Source: Chitinophaga sedimenti
GTDB taxonomy: Bacteria; Bacteroidota; Bacteroidia; Chitinophagales; Chitinophagaceae
DNA: 64,000 nt
Direction of reading: 5' to 3'
NCBI RefSeq assembly: GCF_023156195.1
Contig: NZ_JAKUKA010000001.1
Span: 1,798,001 to 1,862,000 of the forward strand
Under the pieces are notes generated by a model that saw only the letters and a list, made by a program, of their open reading frames with translations, was not told where the DNA came from and did not search any database. A program made the position numbers and the translations under genes. Positions 18,824 to 30,322 of the stretch are shown piece after piece (the stretch's first letter is position 1; each line of letters starts with the position of its first letter).

Positions 18824-20535
18824 TTATTCTGTTACAATCTTCACCTGCGCAGGCCCCTTCACTTCCGTTTTCACTTTGCCATTCGCCTGTTTTACGTGCT
18901 TAATACGCACGATCCCGTACGGCGTGGGGTAAGTTCCCTCCGCGAAGCTGAGGCTGCCCAGATGGGGTTTTATTTTGATGATTTTGCATCCTGGCGCCGC
19001 CACCTGCACGCCCAGCACATGTTCCGTGAGCCAGGGCGCCGGGCCGGAAGCCCATCCGTGACATAAGCTGTGACGGAATCCTTTGTAACAATAAGCGCCA
19101 TAGTCGCCATGGATATCTTTTTTACCGGCGGGCACCAGCTCATCGATACGTGCTGCGTTGGGCAGCCACTCCATGTTGAAGTCTTCCCAGAAGGTAGTGG
19201 CGCCCATATCGAGCATAGCGCCCCAATAGGTGCGGATGTCGTTCATAGCGCCTTCGTAATCGCCGGCCATGGCTTTGGCCTGCAGCATATAGTAGCCGTA
19301 GAACGTAGAGTAATTTTTAACCCCGCCTTTCGCAATGATATCACTGTTCATTTTGGCGGCAGGCGCTAACCCGGACAATGCCAGCAGTGCAGCGGCCTGT
19401 TTGGACTGGCCCGGATCGGGCCGATACTGGCGCAAACGGGCAGCGGCGGATTTACAGGCGGCGGCAGTAGCTTTATCGCCCAGTGTTTCACTGAGCGATG
19501 CACCGGCGTCCATGCTCATGAGCAAAAGCGCCTGCAAGCCGGCATGCACTGCCTGCGGATCGTTGCTGGATGGCCAATCGAGGAAACGGGTACCGTCCAG
19601 GTTCTCTTTGTTATCGCTTCCTATTTTTGTGATAAGGTGCGCCAAAAGACCCTTCAGGTAAGGAGCTTGTGCGCGCAGGTAATCCAGGTCGCCGCTGTAT
19701 TGGTACCAGTCGCGCTGAATAATTACCCACCAGATAGAGTAAGAGCCAATCCCGTTCATGTAGTTCGGTAACGGGGTAATATCACGCGTCAGGTCAAGGC
19801 TGGCCGGCACGAGATCGGGCGCACCGAAAACCGCGTTGATGGTAGCTACTTCAGGGTGCATGTCGCCGAGCCATACCAGCCGGTCGCGTTTAATACCATC
19901 CCACAAAAACTCCTGCATATTCAGGTGCACGGTGTAAGCGGCCGTTTGCCATATTTGGTTGAGCCTTTCATCGCTGCAACGGAAGGAGCCCTGGTAAGGC
20001 AAATTCCTGTAAACGCTGATGGCGCGTGCCTCTTTGAGCGGCAGTACATCCACTTCATCGATCACATCTATCCGCACAAAACGAAAACCGGTATTGCCTA
20101 CTTCTATCTTGCCATACGAAGGCACTTCCACGATCATATCGCGCATCGCATGATCATTGGTGGCGTTTTGTACCGGTTCTATTTCCGACATCGTTTCGCT
20201 CACGGATTCGCCGAAACGCACCCGCAATTTTACGGGCCTGTTTTGGGGCGAAGCACCGGCGACAAGTTGCAGGCCGCCGTGCAGCTCTTTCCCGTAATCC
20301 AATACGACAAAAGACCCCGGTGACATGCGGCAAAGCGGCAGGCCCGACAGATCGGCCTGGCCATTACCTGCCTGTTGCAGTTTGGCGATATTGGAAATTT
20401 TGCCCTGTTGGGTAATCACTTTTACGGGAGACAAATAACTGCGCGTGAGCGGCGACACCTCGCCCTTAGGCGGCTGTGCGGCCACCGCTAACAGAAAAAG
20501 AAAAAAGTAAGGAACAATAACGGGATGCGCTTCAT
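18824..20535 (-). CDS. Alpha-L-rhamnosidase-like glycoside hydrolase, family GH78, frameshift in signal peptide
   Basis: About 570 residues. The true signal peptide (MKRIPLLFLTFFFF then LLAVAAQ) starts at the ATG at 20535 and is joined by one added base in the run at 20495-20499. The beta-sandwich part (SFVVLDYGKELHGGLQLV, VGNTGFRFVRIDVI) precedes the (alpha/alpha)6 barrel, with the GH78 active-site motif LWDGIKRDRLVWLGD containing the catalytic acidic residues. It is shorter than multi-domain GH78 enzymes. It follows the GH106 gene by 31 bases. The enzyme probably trims rhamnosides in the periplasm or outside and feeds the rhamnose operon. Confidence 0.88.
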
Positions 20536-20566
20536 AGTACAAGATACCCTTTAATTTGATAAACAG

Positions 20567-23500
20567 TTAGTAGGCGATGCTCTCCAGTTTTACAGGGCCG
20601 AGTAGTCCGGCCGGCTGATATTTACTATCGGGTTTATACGGGTTCGCGTTCAACCATGTTTTACGGTCCTTTTCCGGCAGGCGGCTATCGCCGATCAACC
20701 TGTTTACCCGGTGTTCACCACTTCCACTTCGAGGCGGTTCTGCCCTTTCTTCAATGCGGCCGTCACCTCTGTGCGATAGGGTGCGGTCCACACGGAGCCG
20801 ACCGCTACCCCATTCAATTTTACTTTCGCCATGACCATTACCTTTCCCAGGTTGATGTAAGCCCTGCCCCGCGGCAGTTCACCAACCGAAAACGTTGTTG
20901 TGTATACCGCGTTGCCGGAATAGTTTCTCACAAGCGAATCGGCATGCTGGCTCCAGTCGGTCAGCGATACCATTTCAATTGTTTTCGCCGGCCTCGTTTT
21001 TCGCGTTCGAACTTCACATCCCACGGCTCGCGCAATTCCACCACCGTATTTGGTGTAGGGAAATTGCTGCCGCTTCTGCCGTTGCCGGTAGCGGGTTTAC
21101 GGAAAACAATAAATGCGCTTTCGTATCCCTCCAGCTTCAGCGGTACCATGGTACTTTTGCCTACTGCCGTGAATTCGGGCAACGTGCGCATCGTTCCACT
21201 TACCGCATCCCACAACTCGGGCTGCAGTCCGCTTACACGAAATTCCGGGTAGATAAAAACAGTTTCATTTGTTTGGTTCGTGAGGAAATACACATCGCCT
21301 TCCACCGTACTGCGGTGAGCGTACAATACATCTTTATTTTTAAGCGACACATCCGGCTTCAGTTGAATTTCCGCCAACGCTTCTTCCATGCTCATATTAT
21401 TGAGCAGCCAGCCATTGCCGTATTTGCGTTTCTTCAACGAACGGTCGCTGCCCCATAGCTGGTATGCCAGTTTGCCGATCTGCTGGTCCGCCTGCGGATA
21501 GTGTTGCAAACTTGGAGAACTTTTGGGCGCAGGGCCGTATACTACTGCTCCCTGTTCCACCAGCTTCGCTATTTTCTGCAACAGCTCGGGCCGCATGGTC
21601 GTTAACTCCGGCAATACGAGCATACGATAGCTCACGCCTTCGGGCAGTACCAGCCGGCCATTTTTTACATTAAGCCGATGCAGGATCACGTCTGCGTTAA
21701 TATAGTCGTAGCCGTAACCTGTGGGTAATTCCGGCACGCGAACACCCGTCATCTTCGGCGCATCTTCCCCGATGAAATAGGCGATATCGTTTACCGGGCG
21801 TCCCTGTTGCAATAAGTAATTGCATCGGCGGATATAATCGATGAACGCTTTGCCCTGCGTAAACCAGGTATTATGCCGGTTAAATTCCGTTCCAAACCAT
21901 GCGTTGATGCCGGGCTGCCGAACATCATCGGGTTGAGAAATAAATACGTGTAATAAGGTATTGTTGATGCCTTCTGTAAATGACCAGTCGCCGCGTTTCT
22001 TCAACAGCGCGGGATAGCGGGCGAACGTTTCGCCGCCGGCAGTGAAAGACTCCGCGGCCACGATGTTTTTGCCATAGGTGTGTGCGGAGGACGATGCGGC
22101 TTTACATTCAATATTACCCAACTCCCCTTCATTCCAGAATTCGCCGCCAATTTCATCGGCCTGTCCGCCATACTTTAAAAATTCCGACGGGAAGCCCCAG
22201 TGGCCGTAGTTTTCAAGCCACAACTTTAAGCCATCTTTATGCGCTTGTTGCCTTAATCCGCCTACGTACTCGTACGCCACACGATCGGCCACCAGCCGTC
22301 GCAGGTCCCAGAGGAAACGGTTGCTTTCGTCGGCGGAATGGACGATGCGGCCGGTGAGGACGGGCAGCCAGGGTTGCGGATCATAGCCGTATTGTTGTTT
22401 AAAGGCCTTCGCCATATCGTCGGTCCAGTTTTGCGAGCCGGTTTCGTAGCTGTCTGCCACCACCCACTTCCAGGCTTTACGTTCGGCGGCGGGAATGCTT
22501 TTCCGAATTTGCCCGATGAAAGCTTCATAGTGCTGTTGTACGGGAACGCGGTTTATCTTATCGACTTCGAGCCCGGTACCTTCGGGCACTGCCGGTGCGT
22601 TGGTCACCTGGGTCGGCAACATGCCATAACGGAGCACGAGCCATTGGCCGGACGGAGCATCCCAGTTTAAACGGCCATCCTTATCAACATAAGCAGAAAT
22701 ATTCTTTACCTGGTTTGGGTTGATGACCAGTACACTGTCTTCCGGCTCTGCCTGTTGCGGCCATTGGTACTCCTTCCACAATGGCAAAGGCGTCTGGAAC
22801 ATCTTGGCCAGCTGCTTATCCTCGAACCATTCTATACGCGGCGCGGACAGCAGCTTAAACTCCGCGAAGGCTGTATTTCCCGAATTCTTCATCACCAGCC
22901 GAAACCGTTTAGCCTTTACAGCGGGAAACGCAATGCTTACCGGGGCATAGGGTTTGAAGCCTACATTACGTGCGGGATTGGTGCGATCGAACGTAAACGA
23001 AGTAACACTATCATAACCTTTACCGTTCTGCACCTGCAGCACAAAGTCGGCCCTTGCTGGGCGTTGCGCGGGGTATATCAGGAGGCTGCGTGCCGTATAG
23101 GCCTTCTCCACATCGATATCGATGATAACAGGACTGTTGTTGTACACCACTTCAATGTCCACGCCTTCCGTGGTATTGCCATCCATTAAACCATTGATAT
23201 TTTTGATGGTGGCGTTGGAGCTGAGTTTCACGTTGTGTGACGCAATTTCGCCACGGTCACCAACGGGTACGGGCACCGCCAGGGTCACTACATCCCGGAA
23301 ATGTTCACCGGGCGCGGGGATCACGGTATCCACATGTGTGCCGCCCTTCACCTGCAGTTCACTGTACCCGAGGTATCGCATGGATTGCCCCGGTTGCACC
23401 CAGGGGCCGCCGCTCTGGCTCCAGCCAGGACTGTTAAAAAGGCCGATATCAATGCCCAGGCGGCCGGCATGCCGTATCGCCGTTTTCGTTATATCGTACC

Positions 23501-23813
23501 ACTCTTTCGAGAAGATTTTTACTTTACCATACGCGATCTCGTTGGCGCCCAAACCGATGTTGCCAATAAAAGCCCGGCCGATACCCACTTCCGCCATGGC
23601 ATCCAGGTCTTTCTTTACGCCTTCGGCTGAAATATTGTCGTTCATCCAGTACCAATAAACACTTGGCTTAACACTATCCGGCGGCGTTACGAAGGATTGC
23701 TGCAATACCGTAGTAGTGGCAAATTTTGCCGGAGAAGATCGCTGTGCGGAAATGGCCATGGGAAACACGAGGGTGCTGATGCAGCTTAGGGCGACAATAT
23801 TACGGGCTCTCAT
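20567..23813 (-). CDS. Alpha-L-rhamnosidase-like glycoside hydrolase, family GH106, two frameshifts
   Basis: About 1080 residues after repair. An N-terminal signal peptide (ISTLVFPMAISAQ) is followed by a long barrel region with the family start KPSVYWYWMNDNISAEGVKK and GIDIGLFNSPGWSQSGGPWV. The C-terminal beta-sandwich (SGNAVYTTTF, YINLGKVMVMAKVKLNG) is in other frames. One base near 20987-20991 restores EKRGPAKTIEMVSLTDW, and one near 20708-20712 restores VVNTWVNRLIGDSRLP. The same family in Bacteroides digests rhamnogalacturonan. With GH78 downstream this makes an inducible rhamnoside-degrading pair. It has its own upstream gap after the rha operon terminator. Confidence 0.85.
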
Positions 23814-23873
23814 CGGTACAGTTAAAATTTAAAATAATTCATAATATTACGATCTTTCACTGGTAATACAAAG

Positions 23874-23905
23874 AAAGCCGGTAAACACAGCGGCTTACCG
23901 GCTTT
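23874..23905 (-). terminator. Terminator at the end of the rha operon
   Basis: Perfect 11-bp arms (aaagccggtaa / ttaccggcttt) lie directly after rhaB on the minus strand, followed by TTTCTTT. It divides the rha operon from the GH106-GH78 unit. Confidence 0.85.
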
Positions 23906-23922
23906 TTCATCTTCAACAGATA

Positions 23923-25299
23923 CTAGATAGCCGCGTTATGGGCCATCGCGTAGTATTTTAATTCAATCAAGTCGTTCGGCAAGGCCTTTCGGTTCCAGTG
24001 ATGGTGAATCGCCAGTGCGGCGCCCATGGCTGTCGCCTGCGCCATCGACGCGGCAAAGATCTCCATCTCGGGAAACATCAGGGCCAACATGTTCATATAA
24101 ATGCTGTTTTTCGAAAACCCGCCATCCACAAAAATGCGTTTCACTTTTGTGCCCTGCAATACCAGCTGCGTAGAGGCAAACTGGGCATCGGCAATATCAA
24201 GCATCAACTGGTGATAGGCCTCTATATCAGAACTAAAAGCACTTAAATCACGGTCGCCAAATGCGGTGATACCTTTGCCTTTGCGCAATTGCTGCTTTTG
24301 TCCGCGCAGTTTTGCCATGATCGCCGGGTCGTAATCCACCGACCGGTAGCGAATGCTGGGCTGGTTAAAATATTCGCCGATCCGTTTTACCTGTTGTTCA
24401 TGCTCGTACCCTGCGAACAGCCGCGAAGCCTTTACCGGGTTTCGCTGGAAGGTCATATAACACAGGCAGTCCTGCGCCAGTTCGGCTTCCGTGAGCGGCG
24501 AGTGGTTAAAAGGGTTCATGCTGATGCACCAGGTACCGGTAGAAATCAGTATAAACGGCTCATGGAAGTTTACCAGGTAAGGGATGAGCGCCGCCGAACT
24601 ATCGTGGAGTCCCGCGCCGATCGAGTAATTGTTACCGGGAAATACCGCCGGCATCACTTCATTCGACGCCACGAGCGGCGCCATTTTGTCGAGCAGCCCT
24701 TCTTTACCGAGCCATTCATGATAATCGTTCCGCTGAAAATCCCAGAGGTTCGTATGGCAGCCAATGCTGGTAATATCCGCCACGGGTACGCCCGCCAGCA
24801 GGTAACTCATATACTGGGGCAGGTGCAGTGCATACTTGACGGATTCGCACAATGCGGGCCGTTCGTACTTAAGGCGGTACAACTGCATGCCGGAATTAAG
24901 GCTGTCCAGCACCGGCGAAGCCGTTTGGGCAGAAAAGCGGGCTTCTCCCCATAGGTATTATAAAACTGTTCTTTAAGCGCTGCCGGGTAAGCTTTCAGGT
25001 AGTTGTAAAGCGGCGTAAGCGGCCGGCCATCTTCATCAATATACACCAGGCTGGCGCCGTAGGTAGAAAAGTTGATAGCCTTTACCTCTATATCCTTTCT
25101 TTTAAAGACTTCCCTTAAAGAGTCGAATACCGACAACCGGAGGCTCTCGAGGTTTTCGCAGGGATCGCCGTCCTCGTCGGTGGTCTCCGTGAAACGGGCC
25201 GTACGTTCAAACACGATCTTATACTGCTCATCAAACAAGAACAGCTTTTTGTTGGTTTTGCCAACGTCGAATATTGCTATTACCGGGTTCCCTGGTCAT
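23923..25299 (-). CDS. rhaB: Rhamnulokinase (FGGY kinase), two frameshifts
   Basis: About 458 residues after repair. It phosphorylates L-rhamnulose to rhamnulose 1-phosphate. The real start is the ATG at 25299: removing one G from GGG at 25284-25286 (plus strand) yields MTREPVIAIFDVGKTNKKLF, the FGGY N-terminus. A second indel in four A at 24933-24936 restores PAFSAQTASPVLDSLNSG. Later blocks are GCHTNLWDFQRNDYHEWL, AGLHDSSAALIPYL, LISTGTWCISMNPF and IFVDGGFSKNSIYMNMLA. Identity as rhamnulokinase rests on the operon. It lies 22 bases after rhaI. Confidence 0.9.
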
Positions 25300-25321
25300 T
25301 CCATCCAATCGCTTTGCGCGA

Positions 25322-26594
25322 CTACAACCCTGTAGCCACCGTTTTCAAGCCTCTCTCTTTGATGAGGTGTTCCCTTACTTTTTCGCCCCTGAATACGCCC
25401 AGCGGGTTCAATGCACCGCCGGCACGCAAACGCGCTTCGGCCACCAGTGCCCGCACATCTGTACGGAACGCCTGTTGCAGCACTTCCTGCGCGGCCGCTA
25501 CATCGTTGTTTTCCTGCGCGTCCTGCAGTTTTTTACGGTCTACCAGCAGCGCCTGCGCATAAGAGATCATAATGGCTTCTACTGATTGCAGCAGGTCTTC
25601 CAGCGGATCTTTCACGTTGTGCGATGCGTCGATCATCCAGCCAAGATCAGTAGCGTGGTTCATGCCGCGCGCGTCCATACCTTCCACCAGTTCGTTGAAG
25701 ATCAGGAACAGCTGGTAAGGCTTGATAGCGCCTACTGTCAGGTCATCGTCGCCGTACTTGGAGTCGTTAAAATGGAAACCGCCCAGCTTCTCTTCCATCA
25801 GCAATAACGAAACGATCTGTTCGATGTTCACGTTCGGATGATGGTGGCCAAGATCTACAAGGGTGTAGGCTTTCGGGCCGAGTTTGCTGGCGTAGAGGAA
25901 TGACTGTCCCCAGTCGCCCACGGTGGTGGAGTAAAAGTTAGGTTCAAAGGCTTTATACTCCACGAACATTTTCCAATCGTTGGGCAGCGCTTATAAATTT
26001 CCTGCAAACCGCTCAACGTATTTTGAAATGCCTGGCGGAAGTTCAGCTGTCCAGGAAAGCAGGAGCCGTCGGAAAGCCATACGGTCAGGGATTCGGAGCC
26101 CAGTTCCCGGCCATAATTGATCACTTCAATATTATGATCGATCGCCTGCTGGCGCACTTCTTTTTCACGTGCTGGAGCGAACCGAATTTATAACTATGTT
26201 TTTGATCCGTCTGGTCCTGGAACGTGTTGGAGTTCATGGCATCGAAACGAATGCCATGCTGCGCCGCCAGGGCTTTAATGTGTGATGCATTTTTAGGAAT
26301 ATCCCAGGGAATGTGCAGGGAAATGGCCCCACTGCTCTGGTTCAACTTATGCAGCAGGCCAATGTCTTCTATCTTTTCCTCCAGGCTGCGCGGCTCGCCT
26401 CCACCGGGAAACCTGCCGAAACGCGTGCCGCCGGTACCCAAAGCCCAGCTGGGAATGGCTACCTGGAACGCTGCCAGCTTATCGAGTATCGCTTCGATGT
26501 TTTTCACTTCTCCGGCGATGTAATCGAAAGCACGTTTGTGCGCGGCGGATTGTGCCTGGTTGTGCTCGTCTATCTTATACTTTTCTATTTCCAT
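25322..26594 (-). CDS. rhaI: L-rhamnose isomerase, Pseudomonas stutzeri-type, two frameshifts
   Basis: About 425 residues after repair. It interconverts L-rhamnose and L-rhamnulose using divalent metals. Indels lie at the T run 26161-26165 (repaired reading QHVKKEVRQQAIDHNIEV) and at about 25986-25991 (EIYKALPNDWKMFVEYKAFE). Metal-site residues are in FVEYKAFEP (Glu), VDLGHHHPNVNIEQ (Asp and His) and GGFHFNDSKYGDDDL. The sequence is of the RhaI type, unlike E. coli RhaA. It sits between rhaM and rhaB. Confidence 0.93.
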
Positions 26595-26605
26595 AACGCA
26601 AGAAT

Positions 26606-26920
26606 TTACGGCATATAAAATACTTCTTTTAACGGAATTGATACAGGAGAATTATCCGGATTAGTGTCCATGATATCTGCCATGTATTTCCACCAGCGCT
26701 TCATAACAGCTTCCGCGGGAAGTTTGTCAAGCGCAGCCCTGTCTTCCACTTTTAACGTGGCAAACAGGATGTTCGTTTCTTCATCCAGGAAGATGGCGTA
26801 GTCGCAGATGCCTGCGGCCTTGAGCAGTCCATGCAACTCAGGCCACAGTTCATCGTGACGTTTTTTATATTCCTCCGCCATCCCGGCTTTGAGTTTCATT
26901 TTGTTGGATACGCGCTCCAT
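26606..26920 (-). CDS. rhaM: L-rhamnose mutarotase
   Basis: 104 residues, exactly the usual family length, intact. It interconverts alpha- and beta-L-rhamnopyranose so the isomerase receives its preferred anomer. Motifs: MKLKAGMAEEYKKRHDELWP with the catalytic His in KRHDE, CDYAIFLDEETNILFA, and the MKRWWKYMADIM segment typical of this family. It is placed between the aldolase fusion and rhaI, separated by 17 and 11 bases. Confidence 0.95.
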   Translation of the reverse strand: MERVSNKMKLKAGMAEEYKKRHDELWPELHGLLKAAGICDYAIFLDEETNILFATLKVEDRAALDKLPAEAVMKRWWKYMADIMDTNPDNSPVSIPLKEVFYMP

Positions 26921-26937
26921 AACGGGAATAAGTTGGT

Positions 26938-29054
26938 TTAGCGCACGAAGGCCATCGCCACGCCGCCGTCAACGTTCAACACGTTGCCGGTGGCCTTGTT
27001 CAGCAATCCGCCTACAAAAGCGAAACATGCATTGGCAATATCTTCGGGCAGGATGATTTCGTTCAGTAAAGTACGTTTAGCGTAGAATGCAGGTAACTCT
27101 TCCACCTTCACGCCATAAGCCTTGGCACGACCTTCGGCCCAGGCGCCGGCCCAGATCTTACTGTCGGAAATTACCGCGTCGGGGTTCACGGTGTTCACAC
27201 GGATGTGGTCTTTGCCCAGCTCTGCTGCGTTCAGCCTGCTCAGGTGCAGTTGCGCCGCCTTTGCAGAGCCATAGCCCGCGTTATTCGGACCGGATACCAG
27301 TGCATTTTTGCTCACGATGTTCAGCACATCGCCGCCGATGCCCTGTTTGCGCATCACTTCCACGCCGCCTTGTGTCACGAGGAACTGACCTTTCACCAGC
27401 ACATCATACAAAATATCCCAATCCTGTTCGGTATGTTCTTCAATCGGCTTGGAGATCGACAGCCCCGCACAGTTCACCACGATGTCGATACCGCCGAAGC
27501 TCAGCGCCGCAACATCATAGGCCTTTTTAATTGTTTGGGCAGACGTTACATCCAGCAGTGATGTGGCGTATACATCTTTGCCATACAATTTTTCGAATTC
27601 CGCTTTCGCGGTTTCCAGGCGTTGCTCATCGTTGTCATTAATGACTACCACGGCGCCTTCTTCCGCAAACTTTTTAGCAATCGCTTTACCGATACCGCCT
27701 GCGCTGCCTGTTACCAGTGCAATGCGGCCAGATAGGGCTTTCGGCTTGGGCATACGTTGGAGCTTGGCTTCTTCGAGCAGCCAGTATTCAATATTAAACG
27801 CTTCCTGGCGGGGCAGCGAAGTATACTCGGATACTGCTTCCGCACCTTTCATTACATTGATAGCATTGATATAAAACTCGCCGGCTACCCGCGCGGTCTG
27901 TTTATCCTTTGCGAAGGTGAACATGCCCACGCCCGGGTAAAGGATCACTACCGGGTTTGCATCGCGGACAGCAGGACTGTTCGGGTGCTTGCAGGCGTTG
28001 TAGTACGCCGTATACATATCGCGGTACGCATCGAACAGCGGTGCAATTTTTTCTTTAATTGCGGTTACGTTGCCCAGGTCTTCGCCGGGCGCCAGGTTAA
28101 GTACCAGCGGGCTGATTTTGGTGCGCAGGAAATGGTCCGGACAGCTGGTGCCCAAAGGCGCCAGGCGATCGAGATCTTTAGAATTGATGAATTCCAGGAC
28201 CCGTTCGTCATCTGTAAAGTGGCCTACCATTTTCACCTGTGAAGAACAGTAACCGCGCAGTACCGGGGCAAGCGCCGCGGCCTGCGACAGGCGTTGTTCT
28301 TTTGGCAGCGACTGTATTTTAGCGCCGCCGAATACGGGGGCTTTTTTACCGATATTTTCCTGCAGGTACTCCGCACAACGCTCGATCACCTCCAGCGTGT
28401 TCATATAACTTTCGTACGCCGTGTCGCCCCAGGTAAAAAGTCCGTGAGAGCCGAGCATGATGCCGCGGATACCGGGGTTTTCGTCCGGCATTGCTTCAGC
28501 TTCAAACCAAGATCAAAGCCCGGTCTTTGCCATTCTACCCAGCCAATAGTGCCGCTGAACAGCTCCTGTGTTATCTTTTTGCCATCTTTCGCCGCTGCAA
28601 TGGCAATGGCTGCATCCGGGTGCAGGTGGTCAATATGCTTAAAGGGGAGAAAACCATGAAGCGGCGTATCGATCGACGGTGCTTTGGAACTGAGGTCATA
28701 AATGCAATGGTTAAACAGCTCCACCATTTCATCTTCGTGCTCCACGCCACGATATACATTCTTTAAACTACGCAGGCGGTCTACATACAGCGCTGCCAGG
28801 CCGCTGCGCTTCAGCGTGCCCAGGTCGCCGCCTGAACCTTTTACCCACATCACTTCCGTGCTTTCGCCGGTAAGCGGATCTTTCGCCATCGCTTTGCAGG
28901 AAGTGTTGCCTCCACCATAGTTGGTGAGGCGCAGATCCGCGCCCAGCAGATTAGAGCGATAAATAAGCAACGCCACCTCGTCGCCCGCCATAGTAGCGGC
29001 CGTGGCTTCATCCCACAAATAACTTACGTGCTTGAATGTTGATGTAACGGACAT
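26938..29054 (-). CDS. Bifunctional rhamnulose-1-phosphate aldolase / short-chain dehydrogenase, one frameshift
   Basis: About 705 residues after one base is added near 28490-28495 (LGLKLKQAMPDENPGIRGIM). The N-terminal ~430 residues are a class II aldolase (RLTNYGGGNTSCK; zinc histidines in PFKHIDHLHPDA and a third in MLGSHGLF). The C-terminal ~260 residues are an SDR dehydrogenase with the NAD motif VTGSAGGIGKAIAKK and the catalytic YGSAK. The aldolase gives dihydroxyacetone phosphate and L-lactaldehyde, and the SDR half oxidises L-lactaldehyde to lactate. This fused architecture matches the RhaD/RhaEW type known from Bacillus and Bacteroidota. It follows rhaT by 18 bases. Confidence 0.93.
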
Positions 29055-29072
29055 TTTCTATTATTTAATTCG

Positions 29073-30160
29073 TTAATGACTTGTTGGTGAAGGTTTCAGG
29101 TAATTACCATAGCCTACGATCAATACAGAGGCGAGGATAACCAGGATACCGATAATGATGGTGGACTTCGTTCTTTTGCTGACGCCTTTCCATTCGTTCA
29201 GCGCCAGGCCCCAGGCATTGGCAATGAGAATGATGAAGGCCATGTGTAATATCCGGGAACTCGCGCCATTTCCCAGGCGGCTTTCGCCCATGCCGTAGAA
29301 GAAGAATTGCAGGAACCAGGTAGTGCCGGCCAGCGCGGAGAACAGGTAGTTTTTCGCCAGCGGCGTTTTACTGTTCGTATAATCGCCGAAGGTTTTATTG
29401 CGGGCGTTCAGGATCATGCACCAGATAAGGTTGGTGGTCAGTCCGCCCCATAACAATACAATATAGATGACGTTATTACGGTACAGGAACTCGCCCTCAC
29501 CCGGATGCTGTGCTTTCCACAAATCATTGGCAACGGCTCCCATAGAGGAACCAGCTTCAATACCGAAACTGAAGCAGGCGCTCAATACACCGGAAATGAT
29601 CGCTACGGCCAGCCCCAATCCTATTTTAAACTCCTGGCTGGCAGCCGATTCCTTCGCCAGGTCTTTGTCCTTCATAGCGCCGGCCTTACCGCAGATGACA
29701 ATGCCGATTACACATACCAGCAGACCAAGCAGCACTAATTGTCCCCAGGTATTGGTAAACAGGTGCGAAATGGTGTCTTTACCGTCGGTTGGGAAAATAT
29801 CATAGTACACGGAGGGAATGATAGACCCAAACACCGAACATAAACCAAGTATGATGGAACTGCCTAGCGACACCCCCAGGTAGCGTACGCCCAGCCCGTA
29901 GGTGAGCCCCCGATGCCCCATAACACACCCATGATGTAAGTCCACTTCAGTACAGAAAAATCTGTTGCGCTAATGATGTCGGCGAAATTCGGAATGGTTA
30001 AATACGCTGCGATCGGAGGAACAATCAACCAGGAGAACAGGCCCCCGATAATCCAGTAACTCTCCCAGCTCCAGCCTTTTACTTTCTTATAGGGAATGTA
30101 GAAACTTCCCGAGGCAAATCCCCCGATGAAGTGAAAAAAAATACCTAAAATGGCTTGCAT
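29073..30160 (-). CDS. rhaT: L-rhamnose/proton symporter, one frameshift
   Basis: About 362 residues with ten membrane segments. It starts at MQAILGIFFHFIGGFASGSF (ATG at 30160); the frame extends upstream but not with family-like sequence. One base is missing at the C run 29907-29911, and its repair gives VLWGIGGLTYGLGVRYLGVS. The remaining body (SIILGLCSVFGSIIPSVYYD, ACFSFGIEAGSSMG, GTTWFLQFFFYGMGESRLG) is typical of the RhaT family. It is the first gene of the rha operon and lies back-to-back with the GntR regulator. Confidence 0.93.
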
Positions 30161-30322
30161 CAGTCGTGGAAATTTAGTGGCTAGTGATTTTAATTTTTCT
30201 AAAAGTATAAAAACAGTGTTTTTCAACCGTCATGGACTGTCATGCCCCACGATTCCCCGGACTGGAAAAGATTTCACAATTATTTTAGTATCATTGTGCC
30301 AACGGCTAAGCGACTGAAAATG
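30161..30322. promoter_or_regulatory. Divergent rha control region
   Basis: The 162 bases between rhaT and the regulator must hold both promoters and the operator. I see an imperfect palindrome aaaaacagtgtttttca and two copies of a GTCATG motif around 30228-30244 (cgtcatggactgtcatg). These are candidate binding sites for the GntR protein; the assignment is inference. Confidence 0.45.

Noticed and set aside
20567..23813. Several open frames on the plus strand within the GH106 region
   Set aside because: They show no protein-like motifs and mirror the conserved minus-strand enzyme.
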